The notes beneath the pieces are model-generated. The model was not told the DNA's origin. It saw nothing but the letters and a program-made list of their open reading frames with translations, and ran no database searches. The translations under genes and the position numbers were made by a program. DNA of 64,000 nucleotides. Source: Epiperipatus broadwayi (lineage: Eukaryota; Onychophora; Udeonychophora; Euonychophora; Peripatidae). Shown one piece after another: positions 1-10,674 of the stretch (its first letter is position 1; every line of letters starts with the position of its first letter). The stretch spans positions 7,727,291 to 7,791,290 of the forward strand of contig JAQFVV010012405.1 of assembly GCA_028023455.1 (NCBI GenBank), in the 5' to 3' direction.

Positions 1-194
1 CTTGCTGAATAATTATATTGATCTGATTTCAGATCAGTAATTGTATATTTTTAATATTTTTAATTTATATTATGTTATATTATTCATTTTATATATATGT
101 ATATAATATTACAATTTTAAGTCTGAAAATGATAAAAAATCTAAATCTACTATTCTTTTCTTTGAGCAAAATTGGTATTAAACCACTAAACATC

Positions 195-545
195 ACATGC
201 TGACCATTCTTTATGCTTACACAAGCTGTTTACACAGAGGAAAAACTCTCCATACAGAGGGGCAATTCAGTGTAAGCCAAAATAATCAATGGATGCATGA
301 AGGTTTGTGCATAAAATCCCAATCTAGTGTCTATTCATCCAATATTCCCAGACTAATTTCTGTCTTGTGGCTTTCATCATTGAGTAGCCTTGGATCTGAG
401 AATATTGCACAAGCCACAATCCAGAAACTAGTCTGGGGATAATAGATGAGTGGGCACTAGATAAAGATTTTATGCATAAATATTTCTGCATCCATTGATT
501 ACTCTAGCTTGCATTGAGTGATGTTACTGTATGAAGAGTTTTGCC
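195..545. repeat. Foldback repeat family C, copy 1
   Basis: An imperfect inverted repeat. The left arm reads aaactctccatacagaggg, then a piece with caatggatgca, then ataaaatcccaatctagtg and an actcatccaatattcccaga segment. The right arm returns the same modules reversed (tgagtgggcactagataa, ttttatgcataaa, gcatccattgattactcta, tgtatgaagagttttgcc). The same modules recur at 34975-35340, 45450-45740 and 46930-47405, so this is a dispersed foldback/MITE-like family. The short frame across it is not a gene. Confidence 0.6.
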
Positions 546-1234
546 TCTATGTCTTTCCTTTTGATAAAGTGTGTAAAGCAATATTAAAAGGCAACATAAA
601 AATGGTGCTCAACCTAGTGATTGTAATTTATCAGTTGATCACATTTTAGACAAAATATCAGGTGAAAAGGAAATAATAAAGCATCGAAAAAAATGATGTG
701 CAAAAAAAAAATTAATTTAATAATATATATTACAACAGGTCTGTTATATAGCGCACAATAATATAGTGTGTATGTAAAAATATATATATAAAGCTGAAAG
801 GAAAAGTAGAAATAAACACAGACAAAAAATTTAGTAGATATTTTCTACTTTCCTGGCATAAAATACCATAGTAAAAGAATTAAATAATTCTGGATTTAAA
901 ATAAAATCTCATTATAAATTAAATATTAAAAAAGGCCTAATAAATATTTTTATTGAATTCTTATTTTGAATTCAAAAACAAGCAGTTGAAACTGATAATT
1001 GTAAAAATTTATACTTTTTTTGAAATTTTTTAATTAATGCTTGGATAAACTTCTCTTTCTAAGTAAAAACATGTATATCACACATTTGGTAAAATTTTAA
1101 AGTTGCTTTTGAAAGGATTAGTGATTTTTTTGAAAAGATAAGAAAAAAACTTTTTTTAAAAATTAAATGTGTTTTTATCACCCCAATCCAAGTCTATAAA
1201 AAGGCTGGATAAAAAGATTATTTTAGTCTGGTTT

Positions 1235-1450
1235 TAGTTTTTGAGTTTGGCTAACAGTTTGTTGGTAACTGTAGCAAAGAGTGGCAGAAATTTAACTGGC
1301 TAAATTGGCCAGCTGTAAGTTTGGTTTTAATATTTTGGAGAAGTAGTTGGCTAATAGCTAGCTGCAAAGTTGGCTAAAATATTTTATGAAGCAGTTAGTT
1401 GCAGTAGTTGGTAGCTGTAGCAAAACAGCTAGCTGCAGAGTTGGTTTACA
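1235..1450. repeat. Degenerate GTTGGCTA/GCTGTAGC-rich tandem repeat
   Basis: Irregular reiteration of short modules such as gttggcta, agctagctgca, gttggtagctgtagc and tggctaaaatattt over about 200 bp. No coding potential is seen. It looks like a decayed minisatellite. Confidence 0.5.
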
Positions 1451-2885
1451 GAGTTATACAGAAAACTATCATGATGATATAATAATGCAAGGAATCAGCT
1501 TCTCTACAGTTTAATGGTGCAGTTTGAATTCACATGGAGTAAACAGGTCAATTTCTTTACAATTCATAGCTACGAATGTGTTCTGAGAAAACAGCTACAT
1601 GTCTGGAACAGTACTAGACAGAAGAAAATTGATTCAATGCCGATATTTAACTGATTATGTCTTTGCTTGATGATGACAATCCTGGACTATACTTTCCCGA
1701 TGGACCAAAAATTACGCTTACCAGGAAAACTCCAGCTTGATGAAAAACTCATTAGACATATGCCATTTCATCTATATGCAGAGAAGCACAGATAAATGTA
1801 CAAATAGCTGGTAAGTTCATTTAAATTCCCTAAAATATCTTTTAAATTTATAACTTAATAACTTAAAGTAAACAAAATGAATAATTTGTTTGATCACGCA
1901 TCTAAAAGAAGGGACATATATGGTTATATATATATTGTAAAGAAGTTATTTTAATGTTTCTTAAAAAGACATTTTTTAAATCTATATTTTTAAGTTTAAA
2001 GATGTTATGATTAATGGCAACCTGTAATAATGATATAACTTAAAACAAGTAAATAATTTTGCTTCAATTAAAAGAAACTTGCAAGGGTATTATTTTTAAA
2101 ACATTTATCTAACTAATCAATCAACAAGTATATGTCAAACAAAAATTGACTTTATATTTTTAAAAGAAAAAAAATTGATAATACTTTTTTTTTAAAGAAA
2201 AAAAGGGACTTATGGGTTAGCATTTAGTTTGTGCATCCAAATTATGGTTAAATAAATGCGCCAGTTGGCTAAAGCTTAAACCCATTTCAAATCTAGCCAC
2301 AAGATGAACTGTTAATTTTATTCTGATGTATTTTGATTGTTAATCATTCATGATGATGAATAGATACTTATTTATACCTTTTATAATACTGTTTGATGTA
2401 TGGTTAATTATACTTATAGTTAGTTACTCTATGGAGCTAGCTATTTGATCTCACAGAGTGATCTCAGAGAGACCTTATGATCTCATGATCACTTGAATAT
2501 AACATTTCTTATATATTTAGAATTATTAAACATTATTTTAATAATTCATTTTATATTTTATTTTAAACTGACTGGGAATGATGATGATTTGCCATCATCC
2601 CAGGTTCACTAATAATTTTGCAATCACCCTTGTTCCACAGATACCCCTCCCATCCCATTACAATAGGTATATATTTACAAACCAATACTAAAAAGAAACA
2701 AATAAAAAAAACAATATATTGAATATAATATAAATGGTTTTAAGGACAGTAATTTTGAGTAATCAATAATTACCATATGATAGAGCATTTAAATTCATCA
2801 CCAAAACAATTTCTGACTTTATCTCTAACAGTAATACTTGGAATTCAAAACTACAAGTCAGCAGAAAGTCTAAAATTTCAAATTA
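1451..2885. other. AT-rich intergenic/intronic DNA, nothing recognised
   Basis: No frame with codon bias, no splice-flanked conserved peptide and no RNA gene is seen. Around 2760-2800 there is a piece (gagtaatcaataattacc, then gcatttaaattcat) related to the arms of the inverted repeat at 3590-3800. The stretch 560-1230 is similarly featureless. Confidence 0.4.
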
Positions 2886-2893
2886 CTCTAAGG

Positions 2894-3383
2894 TAGGGGT
2901 GGACAAATACTGGCCCGAGGGCCACATGTGGCCTGCTAATAGTTTTTATGTGGCCCACCAAGTCAATCAGGAAAATCGCCTTGAACTGAGATTTCCTTCC
3001 CATGTGCGACCGAAGATTTTTCTCATATTTTCCACTAGGATGACCATGTCAATACATGCACAGTGTAGATATGATGTGCAGTGCTTTTCCACTTGATCTG
3101 GTTAATTTCAATTTTGTCTTTGCATTAGCAAATATATACATTTCCAACTTTAGTGAAACCATGAACCCTCTGAAAAAATGTAAAATCGGTGATGAATGTT
3201 ATGGGTTTAATGAAGAATGGACAAACAAATATTTCTTTGGTAATACAGGGAATAAAGCAGTGTGTTTATTGTATCATGAAAAAAAGGTGTGGCCCTCTGT
3301 CAACTTCACTTCCACAAAGTGGTCCCCGATGCAGCCCTCCACCAACCTTTGTGGCCTCCGGCCAAAACAATTGCCCACCCCTG
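2894..3383 (+). mobile_element. hAT transposon, internally deleted, with 8-bp target duplication
   Basis: A 490-bp element with short terminal inverted repeats, TAGGGGTGGACAA on the left and TTGCCCACCCCTG on the right (inverse CAGGGGTGGGCAA). It is flanked by a perfect 8-bp target-site duplication CTCTAAGG at 2886-2893 and 3384-3391, the hAT hallmark. Near the middle an ATG at 3161 opens a frame with NEEWTNKYFF and NKAVCLLYHEKK, which resembles the N-terminal segment (ECxAFxExWTxKYFFVEVxxKxVCLxC) of hAT transposases of the GTF2IRD2/ZBED group. The reading frame then runs into the 3' terminal region, so the catalytic part is deleted. It would need a transposase supplied from elsewhere. Confidence 0.85.
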
Positions 3384-3589
3384 CTCTAAGGTTTTAAACC
3401 AAAATAACCAGCCTGAGAACTTATATATATATATATCTTATTCCAGGTCAGTATTTATATATACTTTTAGTACTTTCAGCTTTTTATTGATTGTAATCAA
3501 GTTTTTTTCATCTGCCTAGGAATAATAATAATAAATCATTTACTTTCTTAGATTATACATTGTATGATAAAACAAGAGTAGTTATCTAC

Positions 3590-3802
3590 TCTAGGGCCAT
3601 CTACAGTAAGTTTGAGTAATCAATAATATTACCAGATGGAAATACATTTAAATGTCCATTTCCAGACTATTTTCTGACTTTTACCCTTATTTCTTTCAGC
3701 CTTAAATCTCAAACCAAAGCCAAACTGATCTGACAATGGTAATTTAAATGCATTCATATCTGGTAATCATTAATTACTCTAGCTTACTATAGATGGCATA
3801 AG
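3590..3802. repeat. Inverted repeat, MITE-like
   Basis: Left arm from about 3590 (gccatctacagtaagtttga, then gtaatcaataatattaccag, then aaatacatttaaat) and right arm (atttaaatgcattcatat, ctggtaatcattaatta, ctctagcttactatagat) are inverted relatives around a spacer of roughly 70 bp. Similar arm fragments occur near 2750-2800. The target duplication could not be settled. Confidence 0.55.
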
Positions 3803-4265
3803 AGTAGGGAGCTATTGTTGTTGTTTTTTTACTTTTCATATTAAATAATTTGTTACTGCTATGTTAATTAAATATGCTAATTTATTGTATAAACTCTATA
3901 AATTCTAAGTTTTAAAAATGATTATATGATGGGTAGTTATTAATGAGTATCAGTGAAAAATTTTACAGTGTATTATTATATTAATTTTAAGTATAATGTG
4001 TATAATTAAGACTAGATGTAAGTGAAAATAAATAAACTCTTATTCTTATTTACAAATATTTTTTAATATTTGTGATGTACTTGATTTAATGCAACTTATG
4101 AGAAACAAACAAATACACCCAATTCAAGTAACTATTACTCTCTTGCATAAAATTAAGATATCCCACTTAACAGATACAAGATTTTATTAGTATGAAAATT
4201 AACAATAATTTATAAACAGAATTATCATTAGTTCTACGAGCGCCTGTAAGGCTTACAAAAATAAT

Positions 4266-5608
4266 AATAAGACAGGTATAGTCTGTATAATTACCCTAAG
4301 TCGGTCTTTGGTACCTTCAGACCCGAATATCTGGTTCTCCTCTCATTGTTGGTCCTGTTCTGAATTCGCACTATACTTTAGTCTCTCAGAAAATCAGGAC
4401 TGACACTTTTGTATGTGTGTTTAATTTAAAATGCATATATTACAATACCTCCCCTTACTCCAGAAAACCCCATGATGCGACTCCTCGGTGCTTTATTTTT
4501 TCTTTTCCCAAACTAGAGAAAAACTTTATTTTTACGATTAACAGATGTAACCTTGAAATTTTCTATTTGTGACAGGTATAGTGGCCAATTGGCCATGTTT
4601 TTCATGTTGAACTCTCCAATAGAGTTTTGTCCGAAAACTGACATTTTCTTATTAATAGCTGGTTATTCACTGTGGTTTTTAGGTTCGACTGTGCCAGATT
4701 GCAGTATATTGGCTCTTCAATTACTGCACACAAAAGTTAATTTGTGAACTAGTTGGTTTAATTCTCAACACAGATTGATACTTACTAATTTACAGTTTAT
4801 ACAAAGTTCTGATTCCCGCCGAGCTGTGTTAGAAAAATACACTATGTACACACGATAACGAATACTCGCACTATAATTCTGAAAGCATAGTTTCTATGTC
4901 TAACTTCTCTTCTTTCTCAATGAGGGTAGTTCACAATTCCCATGCTGTTTTCTTGCAATGGATGCTCTACAATGAGTGCTCTGCTCTGCAACAAATGCTC
5001 TACTCTGCAACAAATGCTCTACTCTGCTGCGGTCTTCCCATTTCTGTGGGCTCTTCCAGCTACACCTGTGGACTACATTTCCACTGGGCGCTGGTCATTT
5101 ACTGCAAGCACTGACGCGAGTAATCTCTACTCAAAACTACTAGATGTCTACTGCTGTTGTACTCCAAATATGGCTGCTAATAACTGCCTTACCCCTGCAT
5201 AGTTGTTCTTTTCAAAATGGCCCCCTTTTATCTGTTTGCTTTCTTTTGTTTTCTGGAGTAACTCTTATAAATTAAGGTGGGATTTAATTAAATTGGGTTT
5301 TGCTAATTAAATTCCTTCGTTATCTGTTTAATTAGTTTGTTACAATTGATTGCATTTCAAGTTAACGTCTATGATTAAAATATTAGTAGCAAAATTTAAA
5401 GATTTAACAATAAAATAATATTTTAGAATAAGACAGGTATAGTCTGTATAATTACCCTAGGTCGGTCTTTGGTACCTTCAGACCCAAATATCTGGTTCTC
5501 CTCCCATCGTTGGTCCTGTTCTGAATTCGCGCTACACTTTAGTCTCTCAGAAAATCAAGACTGACACTTTCATATGCACGTTTAATTTAAAATGCATATA
5601 TTACAATA
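4266..5608. mobile_element. 1.34-kb element bounded by 182-bp direct repeats
   Basis: Two direct repeats of equal length, 4266-4447 and 5427-5608, begin AATAAGACAGGTATAG and end ATATATTACAATA. They differ at roughly a dozen positions, mostly transitions. Between them lie about 980 bp with no recognisable protein, including a short tandem repeat of an AATGCTCTACTCTGCAAC unit near 4980-5030. The layout fits a terminal-repeat element in miniature, or the repeat pair of a Penelope-like or retrozyme-like element. The repeats do not start TG/end CA and no tRNA primer-binding site is visible next to them, so a classical LTR retrotransposon is not supported. The small frames at 4553-4747 and 4896-5202 are not convincing genes. 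Confidence 0.6.
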
Positions 5609-5830
5609 TTCGAACTCAGACTTTCACACGAGGCTCAACTTTCCATGCCATCTCACATTGCTGACCCACCTGATTACACACATGTTGAAAAGATAAATAA
5701 TCACCAATTACACACATGTTGAAAAGATAAATAATCACCAATATGCGTATTTCGTGCTAAACCAGCAATCATGAAATTTTGAGTTCAAATTCTGCATACA
5801 TTACATATATATATATATATGCAAGTTTAA
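5609..5830 (-). repeat. HHR-A element, truncated copy
   Basis: The plus strand shows the complement of an HHR-A repeat: box-B-like cgaactcagactttca, the ccatctcacattgctgaccc module, a 34-bp tandemly doubled unit (acacatgttgaaaagata, aataatcacca) and the hammerhead 3' half at 5737-5772. The sense strand keeps stem I 3' strand, GAAA and stem II. The element ends abruptly inside CUGAUGA, so the ribozyme is broken. It abuts the right 182-bp repeat of the preceding element. Confidence 0.65.
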
Positions 5831-5979
5831 GCCTGTATAGTGTATTAATTTAAATATTTTTAAATAATTCTATAAATTTAATATGTAGCAGAATAAACAA
5901 AGGTCTTTTTTTAAAAAAATTGGAGCTTTAAATTATTTTTTTTGTAATAAACAATTTTTAAAAATTAATGCAGCTATAC

Positions 5980-6120
5980 CTGTCGATTTCTTGTTGCATA
6001 TTCCAAACCGGCTCCTTCAATGCGACGCCCTGAGAATCCTGGAGGGCAACCATCGCAAGTAAAACCTCCGGGGCGATTTCTACAAGCAACTCGGAAATCA
6101 CATGGTTTTGCAAGTCGGCA
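5980..6120 (-). CDS. Thrombospondin exon: following EGF-like repeat
   Basis: A 141-nt, phase 0-0 exon of 47 codons on the minus strand between a TTTACAG acceptor and a GTATAG donor. It encodes CRLAKPCDFRVACRN, then GGFTCDGCPPGFSG, then IEGAGLEYATRNRQ. The last part matches the known thrombospondin motif in which an EGF repeat ends with a G-V-G-x-x-Y/F-A-x-x-x-K/R-Q segment before VC-x-DIDEC. Joining to the exon at 26345-26568 gives EDIDE-C, so the two are consecutive in frame. GC content is clearly higher than the surrounding intron. The sixth Cys should be on the next exon (VC...), which I could not find below 5980 and which probably lies outside the window. Confidence 0.88.
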
Positions 6121-6129
6121 CTGTAAATA

Positions 6130-7385
6130 CAAAAACAAATAAAATATACTATATTACGATGATTATCAAACCTTAATAACTATGCTCACATAACAAATAT
6201 ATTAAAAAATATTTAAACTGTAATAAAATGTAAACATTATATTTCACAGGAATATGGATAACATATAAATAACATGGTAATAAACTTGAAAAAATTTTGA
6301 AATTTATTACCGTTTTATTTACTTGTAGTCCCTACCCTCTAAGGGAGTATAATTTATATATAAATGACAGGATATATATAAACATACCAATGCAAGACGT
6401 TAGACAGACATCTTTATTAATCAATAAATAATAACAAAAACTTATGGAGAGTTACATATAAGAAAACTATTCGAATGACATAGCGAGCAAGAGAAATGAA
6501 TGAGAAGCGTATATGAACAAAATAATTTTATAATAATGATAATAATCTTCATTACGGTATCATAATAACATTCTCATTTAAAGACGCTTGCAATAAAATA
6601 ATGTTCTTTTTAACTATTCTCTTTGACTGTAACAGGCATTAATCGATCATTAGTTTCTCTGATCAAAATAGACTATATAATTTAAGCATGTCATCCATAG
6701 AAAGTAACATCATTAAATTTCAGTGTAAAAAATATTAAAAATATACTTCTTAACGCCAAAAATAATAAGTTTATCAGTGTTAAGAGATAGAGTGGAGAAT
6801 GGTGGGTCGTATGAAAGTCTATGCTCATATACCCTATATATTAAAATATAAACTCAAGATAATCTTACGGGGAAACGACGCAAAAATGTCCTTTTTTTGT
6901 TGTTGTTGTTGAAACAAATATCAAAAAGTTATTTAAATCATTAAAATTAAACACCATTAAGCAAATAAATAGTATATGTCGTTAATAAACATATTGAATG
7001 TCAATAAGATTTAAAAATTTCGGAAAGCCTTCATAAAACATTCAAATTTTTATCTTAATGACATCATTCTTATGTGTGTGCGTGTATATATATATGCACA
7101 TAATTCTATAAGAAAGATTTCAAGCATATTAATCAGAAAATAATTATTTAATTCTACTAAAATAGTACACCCATTTCATTAATCTGCTCGACCTCAACTG
7201 ATTTGTTTAACAAATCATTTAAACAATAGTAAAACTCTAAGTCAATATCAACATAACTTAAGTATAAACAAAAAATGCTAGGAAGTTGGAGCGCTAGAAT
7301 CCTTCTAAGGACCTCCTGATACAAAGTCGGTTGTACTAACTTTTTATAAATCTAATATAAACTGTAAAATCACGTTTATCTGTAA
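6130..7385. other. Intron DNA; HHR-A fragment at 6776-6845
   Basis: Mostly AT-rich intron without genes. At 6776-6845 a fragment reads gttaagagatagagtggaga, then atggtgggtcgtatgaaag, then ctcatataccc. This is the tRNA-like downstream part of an HHR-A repeat in plus orientation, without the ribozyme. A (TTG)n run sits near 6897-6912. Confidence 0.45.
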
Positions 7386-7389
7386 ATCT

Positions 7390-7690
7390 CCTATTGTAGT
7401 TATATTATATGGATGACTGAAGAGTTGAAAGTTGGAGTAGATTGAAGCCTGTCCATTAAAGTATAAAGGTTTGCTATCTTAATATAAACTGAGCACCGAT
7501 TATATGTGTGGGAGATGATAATCTGGACCAACTGATGAGTGCTGGCTTAGCACGAAATACGACTGTTGGTGATTATTTACCTTTTCCACTTGTGTGTGGT
7601 CATGTGTATCAGTGGTATGAGATAGTGTGGATAATTTGAGGGTGCTTGAAAGTCTGAGTTCAAATCCCCTATACCTATAAAGGACCATAA
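7390..7690 (+). repeat. HHR-A element carrying a hammerhead
   Basis: About 300 bp in sense orientation. A conserved upstream part (gaagagttggaagtt-like, gattgaagcctgtccatt, aaagtata, then gagcac) precedes the ribozyme at 7527-7570. A downstream part follows with tcagtggtatgagatagtg and a box-B-like gagttcaaatcccctat. The same order recurs in the copies near 8.4-8.7, 17.7, 18.2 and 26.9 kb. The minus-strand open frame across it is spurious. Confidence 0.75.
7527..7570 (+). ncRNA. Type I hammerhead ribozyme, HHR-A
   Basis: Stem I is ACCAA (7527-7531) paired with UUGGU (7566-7570). The CUGAUGA box is 7532-7538. Stem II is GUGCU (7539-7543), loop GGCUU, AGCAC (7549-7553), five perfect Watson-Crick pairs including the invariant G10.1-C11.1. 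GAAA is 7554-7557. These are the conserved elements of a type I hammerhead. Stem III (UAC/GAC) has decayed and position 17 is G, which is not a permitted H, so this copy has the best core but probably cannot cut. Confidence 0.8.
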
Positions 7691-8339
7691 ATTAAATATA
7701 AAAACGAATAATTATATATATATTTCCTTTTAAGTAGAAAAATTTACTTTTACTTCAAGTATTGATATCCATCTGTAGAATTACGTATTATTTATTAATT
7801 TGTTAAGCCATATATAATTTAAGTTTGTTGTAAATGATTTAATTCTATATTGCTTTGTAAATTAATAAATAATAACTCATACTAAAGATGACCAATTGGA
7901 CTGGATTAAAATGTAATTTGTTACTGAGATAATTTTTTCCCCATTGAAATATATCAATAGTTTGTCTCTATATTTAGTTTACAGTTATACAAAAATATAT
8001 TTGAAATAAATAATTTAAACTCAAAAAATAATGATAGAAAAAAGTTGACACAAATGAAACAAGATAGTAAAATAAAAATACATATAAAAAAGGTTTAACA
8101 AAAAATTTATAATAAAAAATGTCTTGAAACAAACTAGAGGAAATGTTTAATTTATATTTTAAAAAAATCTTCGAAAAGTTGTTGCTAATATTTAAAAAAA
8201 ATCTAGAAATTTGCAAGTTGTGCAATATTTGAGTGAGATCATTTCTACTAAAATTAAAAATTTCAGCAACAAGACAAAAATATGTTTACAGAATATATGC
8301 ATTTTAAATGAAAATTTAAATTATATTTGGCTTATACTA

Positions 8340-8527
8340 ATAAATATAGGGGATTTGAACTCAGACTTTCAAGCACCCTTCAACCATGCATACTATCTTA
8401 TTCCACTGATACACATTTCCACATACATGCAGAAAAGATAAATAATCACCAATAAACGTATTTCATGCTAAACCAGCAGTCATCAGTTGGTCCAGATTAT
8501 CGTCTCCCACACGTATATATAATCAGT
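8340..8527 (-). repeat. HHR-A element, left half of an inverted pair
   Basis: The complement of HHR-A: ggatttgaactcagactt (box B side), ccactgatacacatttcc, gataaataatcacc, then the hammerhead at 8448-8491, then ctcccacacgtatatata. The ribozyme on the minus strand has ACCAA/UUGGU and CUGAUGA, a stem II with the first pair lost (CUGCU/AGCAU), GAAA, and an A at position 17. The following copy at 8528 is inverted, giving a hairpin of about 370 bp. Confidence 0.72.
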
Positions 8528-8712
8528 GCATATACATGTGGGAGATAATAATCTGGACCAACTGATGAGTGCTGGTTTAGCATGAAATATGTATATTGGT
8601 AATTATTGATCTTTTCTGCATGTATATGATCATGTGTGCCAGTAGTATAAGATAGTATGGATGGTTGAAGGATGCTAGAAAGTCTGAGTTCAAATCCTCT
8701 ATATTTAGCATT
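8528..8712 (+). repeat. HHR-A element, right half of an inverted pair
   Basis: The sense-orientation copy begins acatgtgggagataataatc, runs through the ribozyme at 8557-8600, and continues with the cagtagtataagatagtatg region and the box-B-like gagttcaaatcctctat. It is the mirror image of the copy ending at 8527. Confidence 0.75.
8557..8600 (+). ncRNA. Type I hammerhead ribozyme, most complete HHR-A copy
   Basis: Stem I ACCAA (8557-8561) pairs with UUGGU (8596-8600). CUGAUGA is 8562-8568. Stem II is GUGCU (8569-8573) with AGCAU (8579-8583), the closing pair being a G-U wobble. GAAA is 8584-8587. Stem III AUAU/GUAU is nearly self-complementary with essentially no loop, as in animal hammerheads thought to act as dimers. 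U16.1 is 8594 and the cleavage nucleotide is A17 at 8595 (UA, an allowed UH). Every position needed for cutting is present apart from the weakened stem II pair. Confidence 0.8.
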
Positions 8713-8714
8713 AG

Positions 8715-10435
8715 GCTCCAGGTATGTGAAGAGTGGCTGTATTTCAAATATTTATTTATACTAATAAATTCGATTTAAATTAATGTTCTGCCTTTTATTA
8801 TATATTTTCATTATTTATTATTTAGTTTTTTAATATAATGGACAAGTGTGGGATTTCACTAAGTATGAGGCAAGATGTGGTTGCGCAGTCATATCTAAGT
8901 CAGATTGTCTCTGTTAATATTTAAGAGATTAAACAAGATATCAGTAATTTGGACACAAATAATAAAAGAAGCATTATTTTTAAACCTTCCAATGCATTTT
9001 GTGAAACTTATATATATTTATAAATATGTGTGAAAGTCTATCACTACAACTATTATTGTAAAAAAAAAAAATAACGTCAGAGTTTAAATTTAGTAAAATT
9101 TATTGCCAAGTATACTTTTTATACTTTCATTATCGTCATGGTTAGTTTGCCGAGAACATTATTTTTTTGCAGATTTGGATGCTATTTGATTTTTGGTTCA
9201 TTACATATTCATTTTGTGTAATGAACTATACCTCTTTTATTATACGTTTGCAGTCATTTCTCTTCTCGCACATAATTTTAACAACACTCCAATCATAACT
9301 ATAGCCATATTTTCTTTCATGATTATAAAAGATCGATGAGTTAGTCAGTGGATGAGTTAGTGGTCTCGGACTTTGTTTTAGAATTTCTATATATAAATAT
9401 ATGAAAACAGTGAACATATTTTTTACATTGATTGTTCAATCTCACTGTAGATGGCTCTGAAACAGAATAAATAGAATTGCTCCCAACAGCATTTGAGAAA
9501 CAATAAGAGACAGAAAGATTTAAAGAAAGTAGTTTGGTTTAGCAAATAGAATAGATTTTTGGAAATAAAGAAAGATATTAATGGTATCTGAATTTCTTTT
9601 TTTATATAATTATAACTCATTTTGTCTGTACCTATATATTTTTCATAGGGATAAAAATTGCTGTTAAAATTATCTTTAAACTGATTTTGTTTGAATTAAT
9701 AATCTAGCTGGCATGCATTTATTGCTAAGAATTTTTTATGACACTTAAGATGTTTTTTTTTCGTCTTAAATTGCATCTTCATAATAATCGTGATATTTGT
9801 TTTTGACAAACCTTAGTAATCTTTCATCTATCTCAATTCTAATTCTCAAGCCAAAATTTAAAACAATCTTTTAATCTTTCATTTGGGACAATATCCAAAT
9901 TTTCTTTTATTTACTGTTTAATTTTTTTTTTTTTTTTAACTTTTAATTTCTTCAATTCTCTCTTATCTTGTTGACTAGAAGGCATAAATTTATTTAATTT
10001 GAAAATCTTTCAACATAGCTTTTAAATTACACTACATTAATCGTTATCTCTTTTTTAATAGTCTAATTATATATTTTTCGTAAGATTATGTATATATAGT
10101 TTTTTATATACTTTTCCAGCTCCTGAGTATAAGATATATATTTTTTGTAAGTGCATGACCTAGGTTCGAATACAAGTTATATAAAATTCAATCTTTTTAT
10201 CTAAGTTATAGTAAACCCAGTTTCATTTAATATTGGGTGATTATTATTAGCTTGATAGTAAGATAAGGATAGAAAATAAATGGAACTATTACCACTTAGT
10301 AATTGGCAAATCTGATAAATATATGACTTTTATTTTACTTTCCTGAAGGACATCTAGACATGTCTTGCACTAGATTGCTTAAAGTTTGTTTTATTCTTTT
10401 TATTTCAATAACTTGTAATTTGGTGCAGTAATAAA
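8715..10435. other. AT-rich intron DNA, nothing recognised
   Basis: Homopolymer-rich sequence without a supportable gene. The frames at 9226-9620 on the minus strand are low-complexity AT-rich frames with no domain signature. Confidence 0.4.
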
Positions 10436-10439
10436 ATTA

Positions 10440-10500
10440 TTCATGGATTGCAGCCCAACTCCGCTTCCGGTACTCTCCTCTACGAACTCCTACGCAATAA
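10440..10500. repeat. GC-richer fragment of a tRNA-like repeat
   Basis: The segment catggattgcagcccaac, then ccgcttccggtactctcc, then tacgaactcctacg resembles, in inverted form, the piece at 42430-42480 (gttcgtaggaatattgag, gccgaaactgagagctgaac, cgcaatccatgg). It is probably a fragment of the same SINE-like repeat. Confidence 0.35.
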
Positions 10501-10674
10501 ACTATTTGTTTATTGTTATTTCAATTAATTATTACTTTTTTTTTGCACTTTACTGATTCATTTAAAGTTATTATATTCCCCAATTATTTAAAAAAATTTA
10601 AATCAAAAACTTTTATAAAGTTAAAAAAAACTATTACTTTACACTGATTATCTTAAAATTGATTACAAATTATC

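Noticed and set aside
197-442. Open frame of 81 codons as a gene
   Set aside because: It lies within the family C foldback; the frame follows from the repeat and has no domain or codon signal.
2899-3397. Host genes from the overlapping frames of 65-113 codons
   Set aside because: They start and end inside a hAT element with terminal repeats and target duplication. Only the central piece is a relic of transposase.
4266-5608. LTR retrotransposon
   Set aside because: Terminal repeats lack TG/CA ends, no primer-binding site or polypurine tract is visible and no gag/pol is encoded. It is recorded as an unclassified terminal-repeat element.
1-5979. Next thrombospondin exon (VC-x-DIDEC start) downstream of 5980
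   Set aside because: I looked for a phase-0 minus-strand EGF exon with the expected cysteines and found none; it probably lies outside the window.
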